Made by a program: the position numbers and the translations under genes. A stretch of 44,190 nt of DNA from Sulfurovum sp. (GTDB lineage Bacteria > Campylobacterota > Campylobacteria > Campylobacterales > Sulfurovaceae). Location of the stretch: the NCBI GenBank assembly GCA_026982075.1, contig JALSHU010000094.1, positions 1 to 44,190 on the forward strand, read 5' to 3'. Within the stretch, counting starts at the first letter, position 1; each line of letters begins with the position of its first letter. The notes under the pieces are model-generated. The model was not told where the DNA came from and did not search any database. It was given only the letters and a program-made list of their open reading frames with translations. This document shows positions 1-10,357 of this stretch, piece after piece.

Positions 1-351
1 ATTTGTTATCGTATTTGCCCTACAGGAGCACTTAGTAGTGATGGAAAGTTTTCATTGATCCATTTTGATGCAATGCTTTGTGTGAAGTGTCGTTTGTGTC
101 ATGATGTCTGTGAACCTGATGCTATACAATTACAAGCAGGATTTGAGATCAAAGAATTTTTTGAACCAAGCCAGAGAACGTTGGCAAAGTTTGACATTAA
201 ACGTTGTAATGAATGTGGTAATAATTTTACGTATACGACTGGGGAACAGACTTGTCCCCGTTGCAGGATAGAAGAAGAAGAAGCCATGTTCTTACATAAC
301 AATGCCAAAAAGATGCAAGATTTTTTAGAAGATAAAAAAGAGGAGGATTAA
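1..351 (+). CDS. 4Fe-4S ferredoxin-like protein with C-terminal CxxC..CxxC zinc-ribbon-like segment (5' truncated by window edge)
   Basis: Frame 1 is open from base 1 (ICYRICPTGAL...CVKCRLCHDVCEPDAI), then RCNECG...CPRCR; stop at 349-351. The ORF track start at 55 is internal. Confidence 0.8.
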   Translation: MCYRICPTGALSSDGKFSLIHFDAMLCVKCRLCHDVCEPDAIQLQAGFEIKEFFEPSQRTLAKFDIKRCNECGNNFTYTTGEQTCPRCRIEEEEAMFLHNNAKKMQDFLEDKKEED

Positions 352-831
352 GTGCAACCACACGAGATAAAACCTGATACAAAATTATGTACCATACTTG
401 GTTATAATGCACAAACAGGTTATATGCGACGTTATTTTAATAGAATAATGAAACATAATGGTCAAAATGCAACGGCTATAGCACTTAATATTACAGATGA
501 ACATTTTGAGTTTACTATGCGCAGTGTAGGGCAGTCAAAAGTAGATAAAATGATGATTGAACGTGAGTTTTCTGAGCAGGCTATTTCTTATTGTGAAAAT
601 CTTGATCGTTGTGCTACAAGAGAAGGTCGTGTTGATTTTATAGAAGTAAGAGAAGGTAAAGTATATGGATATTGCCTAGAAGATGAAGCACATGCTTTAT
701 TTGATACACCTAAGTATTTAGATGATCAAACAGTGTTTGTAGCCAAAATGATGATTCTTGCTTCCCGTTGGTATGGTACGAAGATAGATATTGATGATAT
801 TCCACTATTGATAGGAGATAGAGATGCGTGA
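352..831 (+). CDS. hypothetical protein
   Basis: GTG start directly after the upstream stop, GAGGAGG RBS; ORF overlaps the next gene by 8 bp, operon-like. Confidence 0.65.
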   Translation: MQPHEIKPDTKLCTILGYNAQTGYMRRYFNRIMKHNGQNATAIALNITDEHFEFTMRSVGQSKVDKMMIEREFSEQAISYCENLDRCATREGRVDFIEVREGKVYGYCLEDEAHALFDTPKYLDDQTVFVAKMMILASRWYGTKIDIDDIPLLIGDRDA

Positions 832-1285
832 TATGGATGATTTAAGAAAAGAATTTGAGAATTTTGATGATAAAAACTTTGCTCAATTTGGTGGAGATGG
901 TCAATGTGCTACAGAAAATGAAGTGGACTTAAAAGACTATCCTTCATACACAGAAGCACTGTATGCTAAGCTCATAGCACCCTATGTTTCTGGTATTTAT
1001 ATCTCTCGTTGGGATATTAAAGATATCGCATTGGTTGCGGGCGACTCTATGGCGATTCATCCACGTAAACGTATGTTTGAATTGTTGATGAAGTATGCAA
1101 CAAGTAAAGAAAATATGCAGTCTGTACTTGATGCACTTAAAGCACATATGGAAGATAAAATCGCTATTTATAATGAGTTTATATCAAACTATCCAAGTTC
1201 AGCTGAAGTTTTCCAGCCTAAAATTGATAAAGCTAGAAAAACCATGAAGATTTTCCCTCAGATTATCCAAGAGTATTTTGAATAA
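824..1285 (+). CDS. hypothetical protein (possibly a TorD-like redox-enzyme chaperone; weak)
   Basis: 153-aa ORF overlapping the previous gene; alpha-helical composition, ferredoxin in the same operon. Confidence 0.6.
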   Translation: MRDMDDLRKEFENFDDKNFAQFGGDGQCATENEVDLKDYPSYTEALYAKLIAPYVSGIYISRWDIKDIALVAGDSMAIHPRKRMFELLMKYATSKENMQSVLDALKAHMEDKIAIYNEFISNYPSSAEVFQPKIDKARKTMKIFPQIIQEYFE

Positions 1286-1305
1286 TCCAAGTAATATAAG
1301 ACATT

Positions 1306-2700
1306 TTATAATTGTGCAAAAATAGCTTCTGCACTCTCCTTGGCATCCCCAAATAACAAGCGCGTATTGTCTTTATAAAAGAGTGGATTATCTACACCAG
1401 AGTATCCTGTAGCCATAGAACGTTTCATGACTATGACATGTTTGGCATTCCATACTTCAAGTACGGGCATACCTGCAATAGGGCTTGTCGGATCATCTAA
1501 TGCTCCTGGATTTACGATATCGTTGGCACCAATGACTAAAACAACATCTGTTTTAGAAAAATCTTCATTGATTTCATCCATTTCAAGTACAATGTCATAA
1601 GGTACTTTTGCTTCAGCTAAAAGTACATTCATATGTCCGGGTAAACGTCCAGCTACTGGATGGATGGCAAAGAGAACCAGTACATCTTGGTGTTGAAGTT
1701 TTTTTACAATATCAGATACGATATGCTGTGCTCTTGCTACTGCCATACCATATCCTGGAACAACGATTACTTTTTTAGCATCTTGAAAGAGTTGTACCGT
1801 TTCTTCAACTGTCGTAGATAGAGCTTCACCATGTTCTACATCTTGATTATTGCCACTAGCACTTACTGTAGTTCCAAATCCACCTGCAATGACTGAAATA
1901 AAACTACGGTTCATCGCACGACACATGATATAAGAAAGGATAGCACCAGAACTTCCTACTAATGCACCAGTAATAATAAGGAGATCATTGGAAAGCATAA
2001 ATCCCGTTGCTGCTGCTGCCCAACCTGAGTAACTGTTAAGCATAGAAACGACGACAGGCATATCTGCTCCTCCAATAGATAAAACCATGTGTACTCCAAA
2101 GAGTAGGGCTATAAAAGTCATAAATAATAAAGAAGATATAGCTATTGTAGAACTTTGTGCATCGATAAAAATGATAAGTAAGTAAATGGATAAGAGAAGC
2201 ATCAATACATTCAACCAATGACGTGCAGGTAACAAGATAGCTTTACCAGAGAGAACCCCCTGCAATTTTCCAAAAGCAATCAGAGATCCTGTAAAGGTGA
2301 CAGCACCAATGAATACACCAAGATATATTTCAACATTATGAATGGTTTTTTCTACACCATAAAAATGTGAAGAAGGATCAAGGTAGGTTGCAAAGCCTAT
2401 GAGTACAGCTGCTAGACCAACAAAACTATGTAGCATAGCTACAAGCTGCGGCATACCTGTCATTTCTATTTTTTTGGCAACATACATACCTGTGAGTATT
2501 CCAATAATCATTGCTGAGAAAATAACACCATAAGAAGTAACCTGACTGCCAAGAATAGTGGCAACAATTGCGATAAACATCCCCAGCATAGCATAGATAT
2601 TTCCACGACGTGCACTCTCCTGTCGGCTGAGTCCACCAAGACCTAAAATAAATAAAATACTAGCAATAATATATGCAGCAGTAATCATACCTTCTGTCAT
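1306..2700 (-). CDS. pntB: NAD(P) transhydrogenase subunit beta
   Basis: 464 aa, multi-TM N-terminus, C-terminal NADP domain with [13 protein letters not shown]...[18 protein letters not shown]...[10 protein letters not shown]. Confidence 0.95.
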   Translation of the reverse strand: MTEGMITAAYIIASILFILGLGGLSRQESARRGNIYAMLGMFIAIVATILGSQVTSYGVIFSAMIIGILTGMYVAKKIEMTGMPQLVAMLHSFVGLAAVLIGFATYLDPSSHFYGVEKTIHNVEIYLGVFIGAVTFTGSLIAFGKLQGVLSGKAILLPARHWLNVLMLLLSIYLLIIFIDAQSSTIAISSLLFMTFIALLFGVHMVLSIGGADMPVVVSMLNSYSGWAAAATGFMLSNDLLIITGALVGSSGAILSYIMCRAMNRSFISVIAGGFGTTVSASGNNQDVEHGEALSTTVEETVQLFQDAKKVIVVPGYGMAVARAQHIVSDIVKKLQHQDVLVLFAIHPVAGRLPGHMNVLLAEAKVPYDIVLEMDEINEDFSKTDVVLVIGANDIVNPGALDDPTSPIAGMPVLEVWNAKHVIVMKRSMATGYSGVDNPLFYKDNTRLLFGDAKESAEAIFAQL

Positions 2701-4286
2701 TATTTTCTCCTCCTATCCACTTGTTGAAACATTTTTAACATACGATGGGTGACGAAAAAACCACCACTTATGTTGATGGTAGCTACCAAAATAGCTATAG
2801 CAGAGAGTACTGTAACTGTAGTTGAAAGTTCGTTAGAGACTTGAATCAAGGCCCCTAAAACGATGATTCCACTAATGGCATTAGTCACAGACATAAGTGG
2901 TGTATGTAATGCAGGAGTGACATTCCATACGACATGATATCCCACAAAGCAACTTAATACAAAAACTGTAAAGTGTGCCATAAAGTTTGATGGTGCGACG
3001 CTGCTTAATGCTAAGAGTAAAAGAGCAGCAATTAACATAGAAAGTGCATTGAACCAGCTTGTAGATTTCTTTTTTCTTTTTTCTCTAAAAGGGGGTGCTT
3101 TTACAGCAAGTTTAGGTGGCTTGGAAACTGCTTGTATTTGTGGTGCAGGTGGAGGCCATGTTATCTCCCCTTTTTTAATAATGGTAGCTCCACGTATGAC
3201 TTCATCATCCATATCTACATCTATTTGTCCATCTTTTGTTTTACATAAATCATGAAGTAAGTGACGAAGATTTGTTCCATAGAGTTGGCTTGACTGTGCA
3301 GGGAGTCTGCTTGGTAAGTCTGTGTATCCTATAAGTGTGACACCATGCCTAACGATGACTTCCCCAGGTTCAGTAAGAGTACAGTTTCCCCCTTGTTCCG
3401 CAGCGAGATCAACAATGACACTCCCTTCTTTCATGGATTCAACCATACCAGCAGTGATAAGTTCAGGTGCTTTTTTACCAGGTATTAAAGCTGTGGTGAT
3501 GATGATATCAACTTCCATTGCTTGGCGTGCAAAAAGTTCCATTTCTGCTTTGATAAATTCCGGACTCATCACTTTTGCATATCCCCCAGCACCTGAACTG
3601 TCTTCATCTGTTTCAATCCATAGAAATTCAGCACCCAAACTTTCTATTTGTTCTTTTACTTCAGGACGTGTATCAAAAGCTCTAACAACAGCACCTAAGC
3701 CATTTGCAGCTGCGATGGCTGCCAATCCAGCTACTCCTGCACCAATAACCAATACAGTTGCAGGAGGCATTTTACCAGCAGCGGTAATTTGTCCTGTAAA
3801 AAAACGTCCGAAATGATTTGCAGATTCGATAACAGCACGGTAACCAGCAATGTTTGCCATAGAACTCAAGGCATCAAACTTTTGTGCCCGTGAAATTCTA
3901 GGTATACTGTCCATCGCAAGTACTGTTGCTTTTTTATTAACAAGCATTTGCATTAATTCAGGGTTAATAGAAGGCCAAATAAAACAGATAAGATAGGCTC
4001 CTTCTTTTAAAAGTTCAACTTCATGTAATGCAAGAAAGGGGTGTGCTTCGGGTGCGCGTACTTTTAAAATGACATCTGAGTGTTCCCATAATGTTTTTGT
4101 ATCTTGGACGATTTCAACACCCATTTCATCATAGAGGTCATCAGAGAAGTGGGCATTTTCTCCAGCCCCAGTTTCAATAGCAACAGAAAAACCAAACTTC
4201 TTTAGCCATGTGACTGTCTCGGGTGTTGCGGCAACACGTTTTTCTTCCTCATGAATTTCTTTTGGAATCCCAATTTTTAAAGACAT
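2700..4286 (-). CDS. pntA: NAD(P) transhydrogenase subunit alpha (full-length, with C-terminal TM part)
   Basis: [25 protein letters not shown]..., [33 protein letters not shown]-terminal TM segment; abuts pntB. Confidence 0.95.
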   Translation of the reverse strand: MSLKIGIPKEIHEEEKRVAATPETVTWLKKFGFSVAIETGAGENAHFSDDLYDEMGVEIVQDTKTLWEHSDVILKVRAPEAHPFLALHEVELLKEGAYLICFIWPSINPELMQMLVNKKATVLAMDSIPRISRAQKFDALSSMANIAGYRAVIESANHFGRFFTGQITAAGKMPPATVLVIGAGVAGLAAIAAANGLGAVVRAFDTRPEVKEQIESLGAEFLWIETDEDSSGAGGYAKVMSPEFIKAEMELFARQAMEVDIIITTALIPGKKAPELITAGMVESMKEGSVIVDLAAEQGGNCTLTEPGEVIVRHGVTLIGYTDLPSRLPAQSSQLYGTNLRHLLHDLCKTKDGQIDVDMDDEVIRGATIIKKGEITWPPPAPQIQAVSKPPKLAVKAPPFREKRKKKSTSWFNALSMLIAALLLLALSSVAPSNFMAHFTVFVLSCFVGYHVVWNVTPALHTPLMSVTNAISGIIVLGALIQVSNELSTTVTVLSAIAILVATINISGGFFVTHRMLKMFQQVDRRRK

Positions 4287-4458
4287 GTTTTCTCCTCATT
4301 TGAGCTTGTGAGCAAATAAAAAATGTGATACTTCTACTTTTGTAAGTACACTTTTATTGATTGTAGCAAAGTTAGACTAAGTACTATGCTTAATATAAAT
4401 TAGTAAAAATTCATAAAAAGTATTATTTTGTGAAGGAAAGAAGTTTTATTGTTGATTT

Positions 4459-4500
4459 ATACTACTTGATGGTAGTATCCTCAACATATTTATGTATAAT
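4459..4500 (+). promoter_or_regulatory. Putative promoter (-10 TATAAT at 4495-4500) with dyad ATACTAC-N6-GTAGTAT (4459-4478) at the -35 region
   Basis: Perfect 7-bp arms read directly; TATAAT 27 bp before the malic enzyme ATG. Confidence 0.45.
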
Positions 4501-4527
4501 ATTTGATATTTATAAACAAGGTAGAAC

Positions 4528-5808
4528 ATGTCAGAAATAACTAAAGAAAAAGTGCTTGAATATCATAAAAATGGTAAAACCGGTATTGATTTAACCAAGC
4601 CCTGCACATCACAATATGAGCTTTCATTAGCCTATACACCAGGAGTGGCTATCCCCTGTCTTGAGATAGAAAAAGATGAAAATCTTGCTTTTGAATATAC
4701 CAATAAAGCAAATCTCGTAGCAGTCATCTCCGATGGTACAGCGGTACTTGGGTTAGGAGATATTGGACCACTGGCATCTAAGCCAGTGATGGAAGGCAAG
4801 GCGGTACTTTTTAAGAAATTTGCGAAAGTTGATGCGTTTGATATCGAGTTAGATGTGCATTCGGTTGAAGAGATTGTCGCAACATGTAAAGCGATTGCAC
4901 CTACATTTGGGGGGATAAACCTTGAAGATATTTCTGCACCAAGATGTTTTGAGATAGAACGTATTCTTAAAGAAGAACTTGATATTCCTGTTTTTCATGA
5001 TGACCAACATGGAACAGCTATCATTACCACAGCTGGCTTGATGAACGTGCTGGAATTGACAGGGAAGAAAGTGCATGAGATTAAGATTGTTATTAATGGT
5101 GCAGGTGCAGCGGGGATATCTTGTGCAAAAATGTATAGAGACTTAGGTGTTAGAAATATCATTATGTGTGACTCTAAAGGTGTTATTAATACAAACAGAA
5201 CAGATTTGAACAAATACAAGATGCAGTTTGCTGTTGAAACTGCTGCGGATAGGTTGTATGAAGCAATAGAAGGGGCAGATATGTTTTTAGGACTTTCAGT
5301 GGCTGGTGCATTGACGAAAGAAATGGTGGCTAAAATGGCGCCAGAACCAGTGATATTTGCTTTATCAAACCCTGTACCTGAGATATTGCCAGAAGAAGTC
5401 ATGGAAGTAAGAGCTGATGCAATTATTGCTACAGGACGTTCAGATTATCCAAATCAGACTAACAATGTTTTGGGATTCCCTTTTATTTTTAGAGGAGCAT
5501 TGGATGTACGTGCGAAAAAAATAACAGAAAATATGAAGATGGCGGCGGCAAGAGCACTTGCAGATTTGGCAAAAGAGCCTGTTCCCTATTATGTTAAAGC
5601 AGCATATCATAATGAAAATATCGAATATGGGAAAGAGCATATTATACCTTTGCCATTTAATAAAGAGGCACTTATTTGGGTTGCATCAGCTGTGGCACAA
5701 GCAGCTGTTGATGAAGGTGTTTCACGGGTTGATTCTTATGATCATGAAGGATATAAAGAACACTTAAGATGTCTTATTTACAATACTACAGAAGAGGAAA
5801 CAGTCTAG
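4528..5808 (+). CDS. Malic enzyme (malate dehydrogenase, oxaloacetate-decarboxylating), short form
   Basis: Motifs LAYTPGVA, SDGTAVLGLGDIGPLASKPVMEGKAVLFK, HDDQHGTAI, VINGAGAAG. Confidence 0.93.
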   Translation: MSEITKEKVLEYHKNGKTGIDLTKPCTSQYELSLAYTPGVAIPCLEIEKDENLAFEYTNKANLVAVISDGTAVLGLGDIGPLASKPVMEGKAVLFKKFAKVDAFDIELDVHSVEEIVATCKAIAPTFGGINLEDISAPRCFEIERILKEELDIPVFHDDQHGTAIITTAGLMNVLELTGKKVHEIKIVINGAGAAGISCAKMYRDLGVRNIIMCDSKGVINTNRTDLNKYKMQFAVETAADRLYEAIEGADMFLGLSVAGALTKEMVAKMAPEPVIFALSNPVPEILPEEVMEVRADAIIATGRSDYPNQTNNVLGFPFIFRGALDVRAKKITENMKMAAARALADLAKEPVPYYVKAAYHNENIEYGKEHIIPLPFNKEALIWVASAVAQAAVDEGVSRVDSYDHEGYKEHLRCLIYNTTEEETV

Positions 5809-5881
5809 AACAAAGGCAATTAAATAATATTTATTGAGATGGAAGGAAAAGGTTTTAAATGCATAAAGAGAAAATGATTCT

Positions 5882-7258
5882 ATGAATTTAAAATCTTATT
5901 TGGATCTTTATGAACTACTTAAAAATGATGTCTCAAGCAGAGAAGAGAGGCGGGCATTTGGATTATCCTATGGTTTAGGGAAGAGTCCTCTTGACCAAGT
6001 GATTACTTGGACTTCTAGATATTACAAAAAATTGAAATCACCATTACTCAGTGAGACTTTTTCTTCGTATATGTATGGGGTAACAATGACACTGGTTATT
6101 ATTGCTTTTTTCTTGGGGGTCTTTTCTGGTATTACACTGCTTAGTTATAATGGACATGAACCTGTGAATGTAGTTTATTTTATGGCTATGGTTATTGTAT
6201 TACCACTTTTTACTATGCTATTGACCGTATTATCTATGATAAGGTCACAGAGTGCTCAAAGTATTTTAGTACATATATCCCCCGCATATTGGTTGGAAAA
6301 AATGTTGGGATTATTACCCAATGCTATGCAAAAAAGTATAGAAACATTCAAAATCAACCCCTTGCTCTCAAATTGGATAGTCATTAAACGTTCACAGCTG
6401 CTAGCTATATTTTTTTCTTTGGGTTTGTTGCTCTCACTTTTAGCTGTCGTAGCTACAAAAGATATTGCTTTTGCCTGGAGTACAACATTGCAAATTACTC
6501 CAGAGGTATTGCATAGGTATCTTAATTTATTGGCTTTTCCTTGGAGAGAGTTTATCCCAACAGCCGTACCTTCACTGGAGTTGATAGAACAGAGTCAATA
6601 TTTTAGATTGGGTGATTCCCTGAGTGATGAGATGATACACAATGCCTCAAAGCTTGGGGAGTGGTGGAGATTTTTGGTTTTTGCTACACTTTTTTATGCA
6701 CTGTTTCTACGTTTTGTTTTATATCTTGTCTCTCTTTTGGGTTACCATCTGGCACTGCAAAAATCATTGATGGGTTTAGAAGGGGTAAACACTTTATTGC
6801 GTGATATGAATGAGCCTATTATTTCTACACACGCATTACATGTAGAGAAGATATCCTCTGCTGTGCAGAAAAACATACAACATATCCAAAAATTGGATAC
6901 TTCATATGATGTCGTACAAGGATGGGCGATACCTCTTTCAAAACTTACTGTGGTAATTGACAGTATGGAGGTGATTACTCCAAATATTTTTGAAGTAGGA
7001 GGTGGAAATACTCTGGAAGAAGACAGTGAAATTGTGCATAAAAGTTTTGGAGAGGTTTTATTGTATGTAAAAGCATGGGAGCCACCAACCATGGATTTTT
7101 TAGATTATCTTGAGATACTTTTAGAATCTGTAGATAAAGTTATCGTTTGTCCCATCGGTACAGAAGAAGAGTCATACAAGGCAAAAGCAAAATGGGTAGA
7201 TATTTGGGTTCAAAAACTCTCTTTACTTCACAATAAAAAACTATGGGTCAAGATATGA
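5882..7258 (+). CDS. DUF2868-type multi-TM membrane protein
   Basis: 458 aa with several TM segments; overlaps the downstream DUF3482-like GTPase, the usual neighbour of this family. Confidence 0.75.
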   Translation: MNLKSYLDLYELLKNDVSSREERRAFGLSYGLGKSPLDQVITWTSRYYKKLKSPLLSETFSSYMYGVTMTLVIIAFFLGVFSGITLLSYNGHEPVNVVYFMAMVIVLPLFTMLLTVLSMIRSQSAQSILVHISPAYWLEKMLGLLPNAMQKSIETFKINPLLSNWIVIKRSQLLAIFFSLGLLLSLLAVVATKDIAFAWSTTLQITPEVLHRYLNLLAFPWREFIPTAVPSLELIEQSQYFRLGDSLSDEMIHNASKLGEWWRFLVFATLFYALFLRFVLYLVSLLGYHLALQKSLMGLEGVNTLLRDMNEPIISTHALHVEKISSAVQKNIQHIQKLDTSYDVVQGWAIPLSKLTVVIDSMEVITPNIFEVGGGNTLEEDSEIVHKSFGEVLLYVKAWEPPTMDFLDYLEILLESVDKVIVCPIGTEEESYKAKAKWVDIWVQKLSLLHNKKLWVKI

Positions 7259-8652
7259 TGAAAAAACATCCACGTTTCGCCGTTGTCGGGCATCCTAACA
7301 AAGGAAAAAGTTCTATTGTTTCTGCTTTGGCATTGGATGATACCGTACAAATATCTGATATCCCTGGCACAACGAATAAACAAAGATCTTTTCCTTTGAA
7401 AGTGGATGGAAAAATACTCTATGAACTTATAGACACTCCAGGATTTCAAAGAGCAAGACGTGTTTTAGCATGGTTAGAAAAACATGATGTTTCTGCAGAT
7501 AAAAAGCATGACGTTGTACAAATGTTCATCACTGAGCATAGAGGTGACTCTCAGTTTAATGATGAATTAGAATTATTGGAGCCTATTATGCAAGGAGCAG
7601 GGATTATCTATGTTGTAGATGCTTCTAAACCTTATGGAAAAGAGTACGAGGCAGAGATGGAAGTATTACGTTGGACTGGGCAACCTTCTATGGCATTGAT
7701 TAATCATATAGAAGAAACAGATTATTCGTCTGAATGGAAGAGGGCTCTTGGACAATATTTTAAAATGGTACGTACTTTTAATCCTATGACAACAAATATA
7801 GAACAACATGTCAGTATTCTAGAAAGTATGGCTCAATTAAAAGAAGAGTGGATAGCACCTGTTAAAGAGTCCATAAAACTTTTTGAGAGGTATCAAGAAC
7901 AAAGAATCGAAGAGAGTAGTCAAGTCATTACACAATTGATTTATGATGCACTTTCTCATGTGGAAGAACTCTCCTTGTCAGAGGAAGAAACTACTACAGA
8001 TGAGAAAGAGAGGCTTGAAGAACAGTACAAACAATATCTCCGAAAGCTTGAAATAGCCACACAAAAGAAGATAGAAAAAATATGGAATCATGATAATTTA
8101 CAAAAAAAGCAAACATTTTTGACTTTTAAAAATTTAGATCTTTTTTCTGAAGAATCTGCATCAGTATTTGGTTTGACACGTAAAGAACTTTTGATTACTG
8201 GAGCAACAAGTGGTGCCATAACAGGAGCAGGGATAGACTTGTTATTTGCTGGACATACTCTTTTACTTGGCGGTACAATAGGGGCTCTAGTCGGAGGGGC
8301 AGGAGCATATTTTGGTTTTAATGAACTTTCAGAGATAAAAGTAATGGGACAGCTGTTAGGGAAGCGTTATTTACAAATGGGTCCTATGAAAAATAGAAAT
8401 TTTTCTTATATTATATTGGGACGTGCTCTTTTTCATACAAGTAGTATTGCTACACGTTCACATGCAATACGCAGCGTGGCAGAACTTTCTATGGAAAATG
8501 CATTCAAAGAGAAATGGTTAGATGATAGCTTAAGAACATCTTTGGAAAAATATCACAAAAAATTTCGCTCTTTAGATGAAATAAATAATGAAACTTTGAA
8601 AGAGTATGAAACACTTATTAAAAATATATTATTCAAGTTGATAAGGCATTAA
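7255..8652 (+). CDS. Era/HflX-like GTPase with C-terminal DUF3482-type domain
   Basis: G1 GHPNKGKSS, G3 DTPG, Gly-rich C-terminal hydrophobic hairpin (GATSGAITGAGIDLLFAGHTLLLGGTIGALVGGAGA). ATGA overlap with the upstream stop; alternative in-frame ATG at 7243. Confidence 0.82.
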   Translation: MMKKHPRFAVVGHPNKGKSSIVSALALDDTVQISDIPGTTNKQRSFPLKVDGKILYELIDTPGFQRARRVLAWLEKHDVSADKKHDVVQMFITEHRGDSQFNDELELLEPIMQGAGIIYVVDASKPYGKEYEAEMEVLRWTGQPSMALINHIEETDYSSEWKRALGQYFKMVRTFNPMTTNIEQHVSILESMAQLKEEWIAPVKESIKLFERYQEQRIEESSQVITQLIYDALSHVEELSLSEEETTTDEKERLEEQYKQYLRKLEIATQKKIEKIWNHDNLQKKQTFLTFKNLDLFSEESASVFGLTRKELLITGATSGAITGAGIDLLFAGHTLLLGGTIGALVGGAGAYFGFNELSEIKVMGQLLGKRYLQMGPMKNRNFSYIILGRALFHTSSIATRSHAIRSVAELSMENAFKEKWLDDSLRTSLEKYHKKFRSLDEINNETLKEYETLIKNILFKLIRH

Positions 8653-9143
8653 TAGAGTTTTTCAATACCCATCAATATAATACTTGATAAAAGCCCACCT
8701 GCAACACCTGCAAGTACATCATCTAACATGACTCCTAGACCACCTTTAAGTTCTCTGTCTATCCAGCCTATGGTAGAAGGTTTCCAAATATCAAAAAGAC
8801 GAAAGGCTGCAAAGCTGAAAATAACGGCTAATATTTCTGCATAAGGATAGGGCATTGTAATCGCTGTGGAATATGCAATCATAAGACTTAGCCACATACC
8901 TGCTGCTTCATCTATGACAATATGTTGCTGATCATGTACTCCTGTTTCTTTTTCATATTTATTCACTTCAAAGATACCAATGATGATAATTGCAAGTGTG
9001 AGCATAAAGAGTGTTTCCATGCCTGCATAATAAAGTATGGCAAGTCCTACAGGAAGAGATGCTAAAGTACCAACAGTGCCTGGAGCCTTAGGACTAAGTC
9101 CTGAACCACCAAAAGTTAAAAAAAGTTTTTGTAATGTCATCAT
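8649..9143 (-). CDS. pgpA: Phosphatidylglycerophosphatase A
   Basis: GSGLSPKAPGTVGTLASLPVG, DEAAGMW, FRLFDIWKP, GGLGVMLDDVLAG motifs. Confidence 0.93.
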   Translation of the reverse strand: MMTLQKLFLTFGGSGLSPKAPGTVGTLASLPVGLAILYYAGMETLFMLTLAIIIIGIFEVNKYEKETGVHDQQHIVIDEAAGMWLSLMIAYSTAITMPYPYAEILAVIFSFAAFRLFDIWKPSTIGWIDRELKGGLGVMLDDVLAGVAGGLLSSIILMGIEKLY

Positions 9144-9148
9144 TTTTC

Positions 9149-10330
9149 CTAAGTAAGAGATGAGGTTTGATAGAGTTCAATCAGTTTAAGATAAAACTGT
9201 TCATCACTAGGCTTTTCTAGCAGTCCAGACCCTGGCATTAATGCATAATGCATTTGTTGTAGATTCTCAAAGCGTTCAGGAAAAAGAGCTGCTAAAATAT
9301 TTGCTGAGACTTCTTTCCTAACCAAAATTACAGGGGGGATAACACCAGATTGGATCAACTGCATTATAGAGGCTGAATGGTAGTGTACGTGATGATGTTG
9401 TCCATGTGGACAGGTAGTTGTACTGACAAGTGTATTGCATATATTACAATATACATATTCATCTATAGTTTTTATTTTTATGTTAATGTTTTTACAGTGA
9501 TCAAAGACTGATGCAAGTTTATTTTTATCATAATGGAGACCAAGTCCACTGTGGCTTTTTCCAACAATCAGTTCATGGCAACCATAATTTTTTGCTAAAT
9601 TTGCATCTGAAAATATTTCATTAAATCCTGTAAAGATATAGGTATTTTCAAAAGGGATTATCAGTGTTTTGTTTTTAGGAATATACGTATCAATAAATGT
9701 TTTGAGGGCATTGTATCTTATATCATATCTTAATGCATCCATTGTAAATGGTTTACGTAAAAAGATAATGAGTAAATCTGACTCAGCGATGGTTTGTCTT
9801 ATCATCCTTTCATGTGCACGGTTTAGTGGACTCGCAGTAAGCATAATAGAAGAGACAAACTTGGCTCCAGTTGCAGCTATTATCTCATTTACACGTTTTT
9901 TATTGTCTTCGATAATAGGGTAATCTACATGATATTCCCCACACACAGCCAGTTCTCCAAGTCTGGCCAATGTATTTTTTACACCCGGATGTGAGGGATC
10001 TGTTGTACCATAAATATTTTGAAGCCGTTTTGTAAAATTGATAGGGAATGTTTCATCTACAATAATTTCACCTACCTTTCTTTTTTCACATATAAGATCT
10101 ACAGTTTCACCATGCTCTAGATTTGTAAGTACCCCGTGGTTTTTCTTTCCTTTCGGAGCCAGTACAAAAGCAAAAGGGAAAGGTACACCTTTATATACTT
10201 TTGTTTCATTGACTTCTCTGGCTTCAAGTTTGTTCATGAGCCTGTCAATAGGTGCCATGAGTCCTGCTTGAACTAAGGCCAATGTAGAAAGGGCTTCTGT
10301 ATCTATATAGAGTGATTTACGATTTTGCAT
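9149..10330 (-). CDS. ATP-sulfurylase (Sat)-like protein with altered catalytic motifs
   Basis: Sat-like layout: HPGVKN, RAHE segment, IVGKSHSGLGLHYD, and Cys/His Zn-like region CNICNTLVSTTTCPHGQHHH...; canonical QTRNPxHRAHE reads LTASPLNRAHE. Confidence 0.75.
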   Translation of the reverse strand: MQNRKSLYIDTEALSTLALVQAGLMAPIDRLMNKLEAREVNETKVYKGVPFPFAFVLAPKGKKNHGVLTNLEHGETVDLICEKRKVGEIIVDETFPINFTKRLQNIYGTTDPSHPGVKNTLARLGELAVCGEYHVDYPIIEDNKKRVNEIIAATGAKFVSSIMLTASPLNRAHERMIRQTIAESDLLIIFLRKPFTMDALRYDIRYNALKTFIDTYIPKNKTLIIPFENTYIFTGFNEIFSDANLAKNYGCHELIVGKSHSGLGLHYDKNKLASVFDHCKNINIKIKTIDEYVYCNICNTLVSTTTCPHGQHHHVHYHSASIMQLIQSGVIPPVILVRKEVSANILAALFPERFENLQQMHYALMPGSGLLEKPSDEQFYLKLIELYQTSSLT

Positions 10331-10357
10331 TTTAAATCCTTATTGGAGAAGTATGGC

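Noticed and set aside
3322-3816. 164-aa plus-strand ORF antisense to pntA
   Set aside because: Lies wholly opposite a strongly supported coding region; low-complexity composition and no recognised motif; typical shadow ORF.
4995-5402. 135-aa minus-strand ORF antisense to malic enzyme
   Set aside because: Shadow ORF of a conserved gene; no motif.
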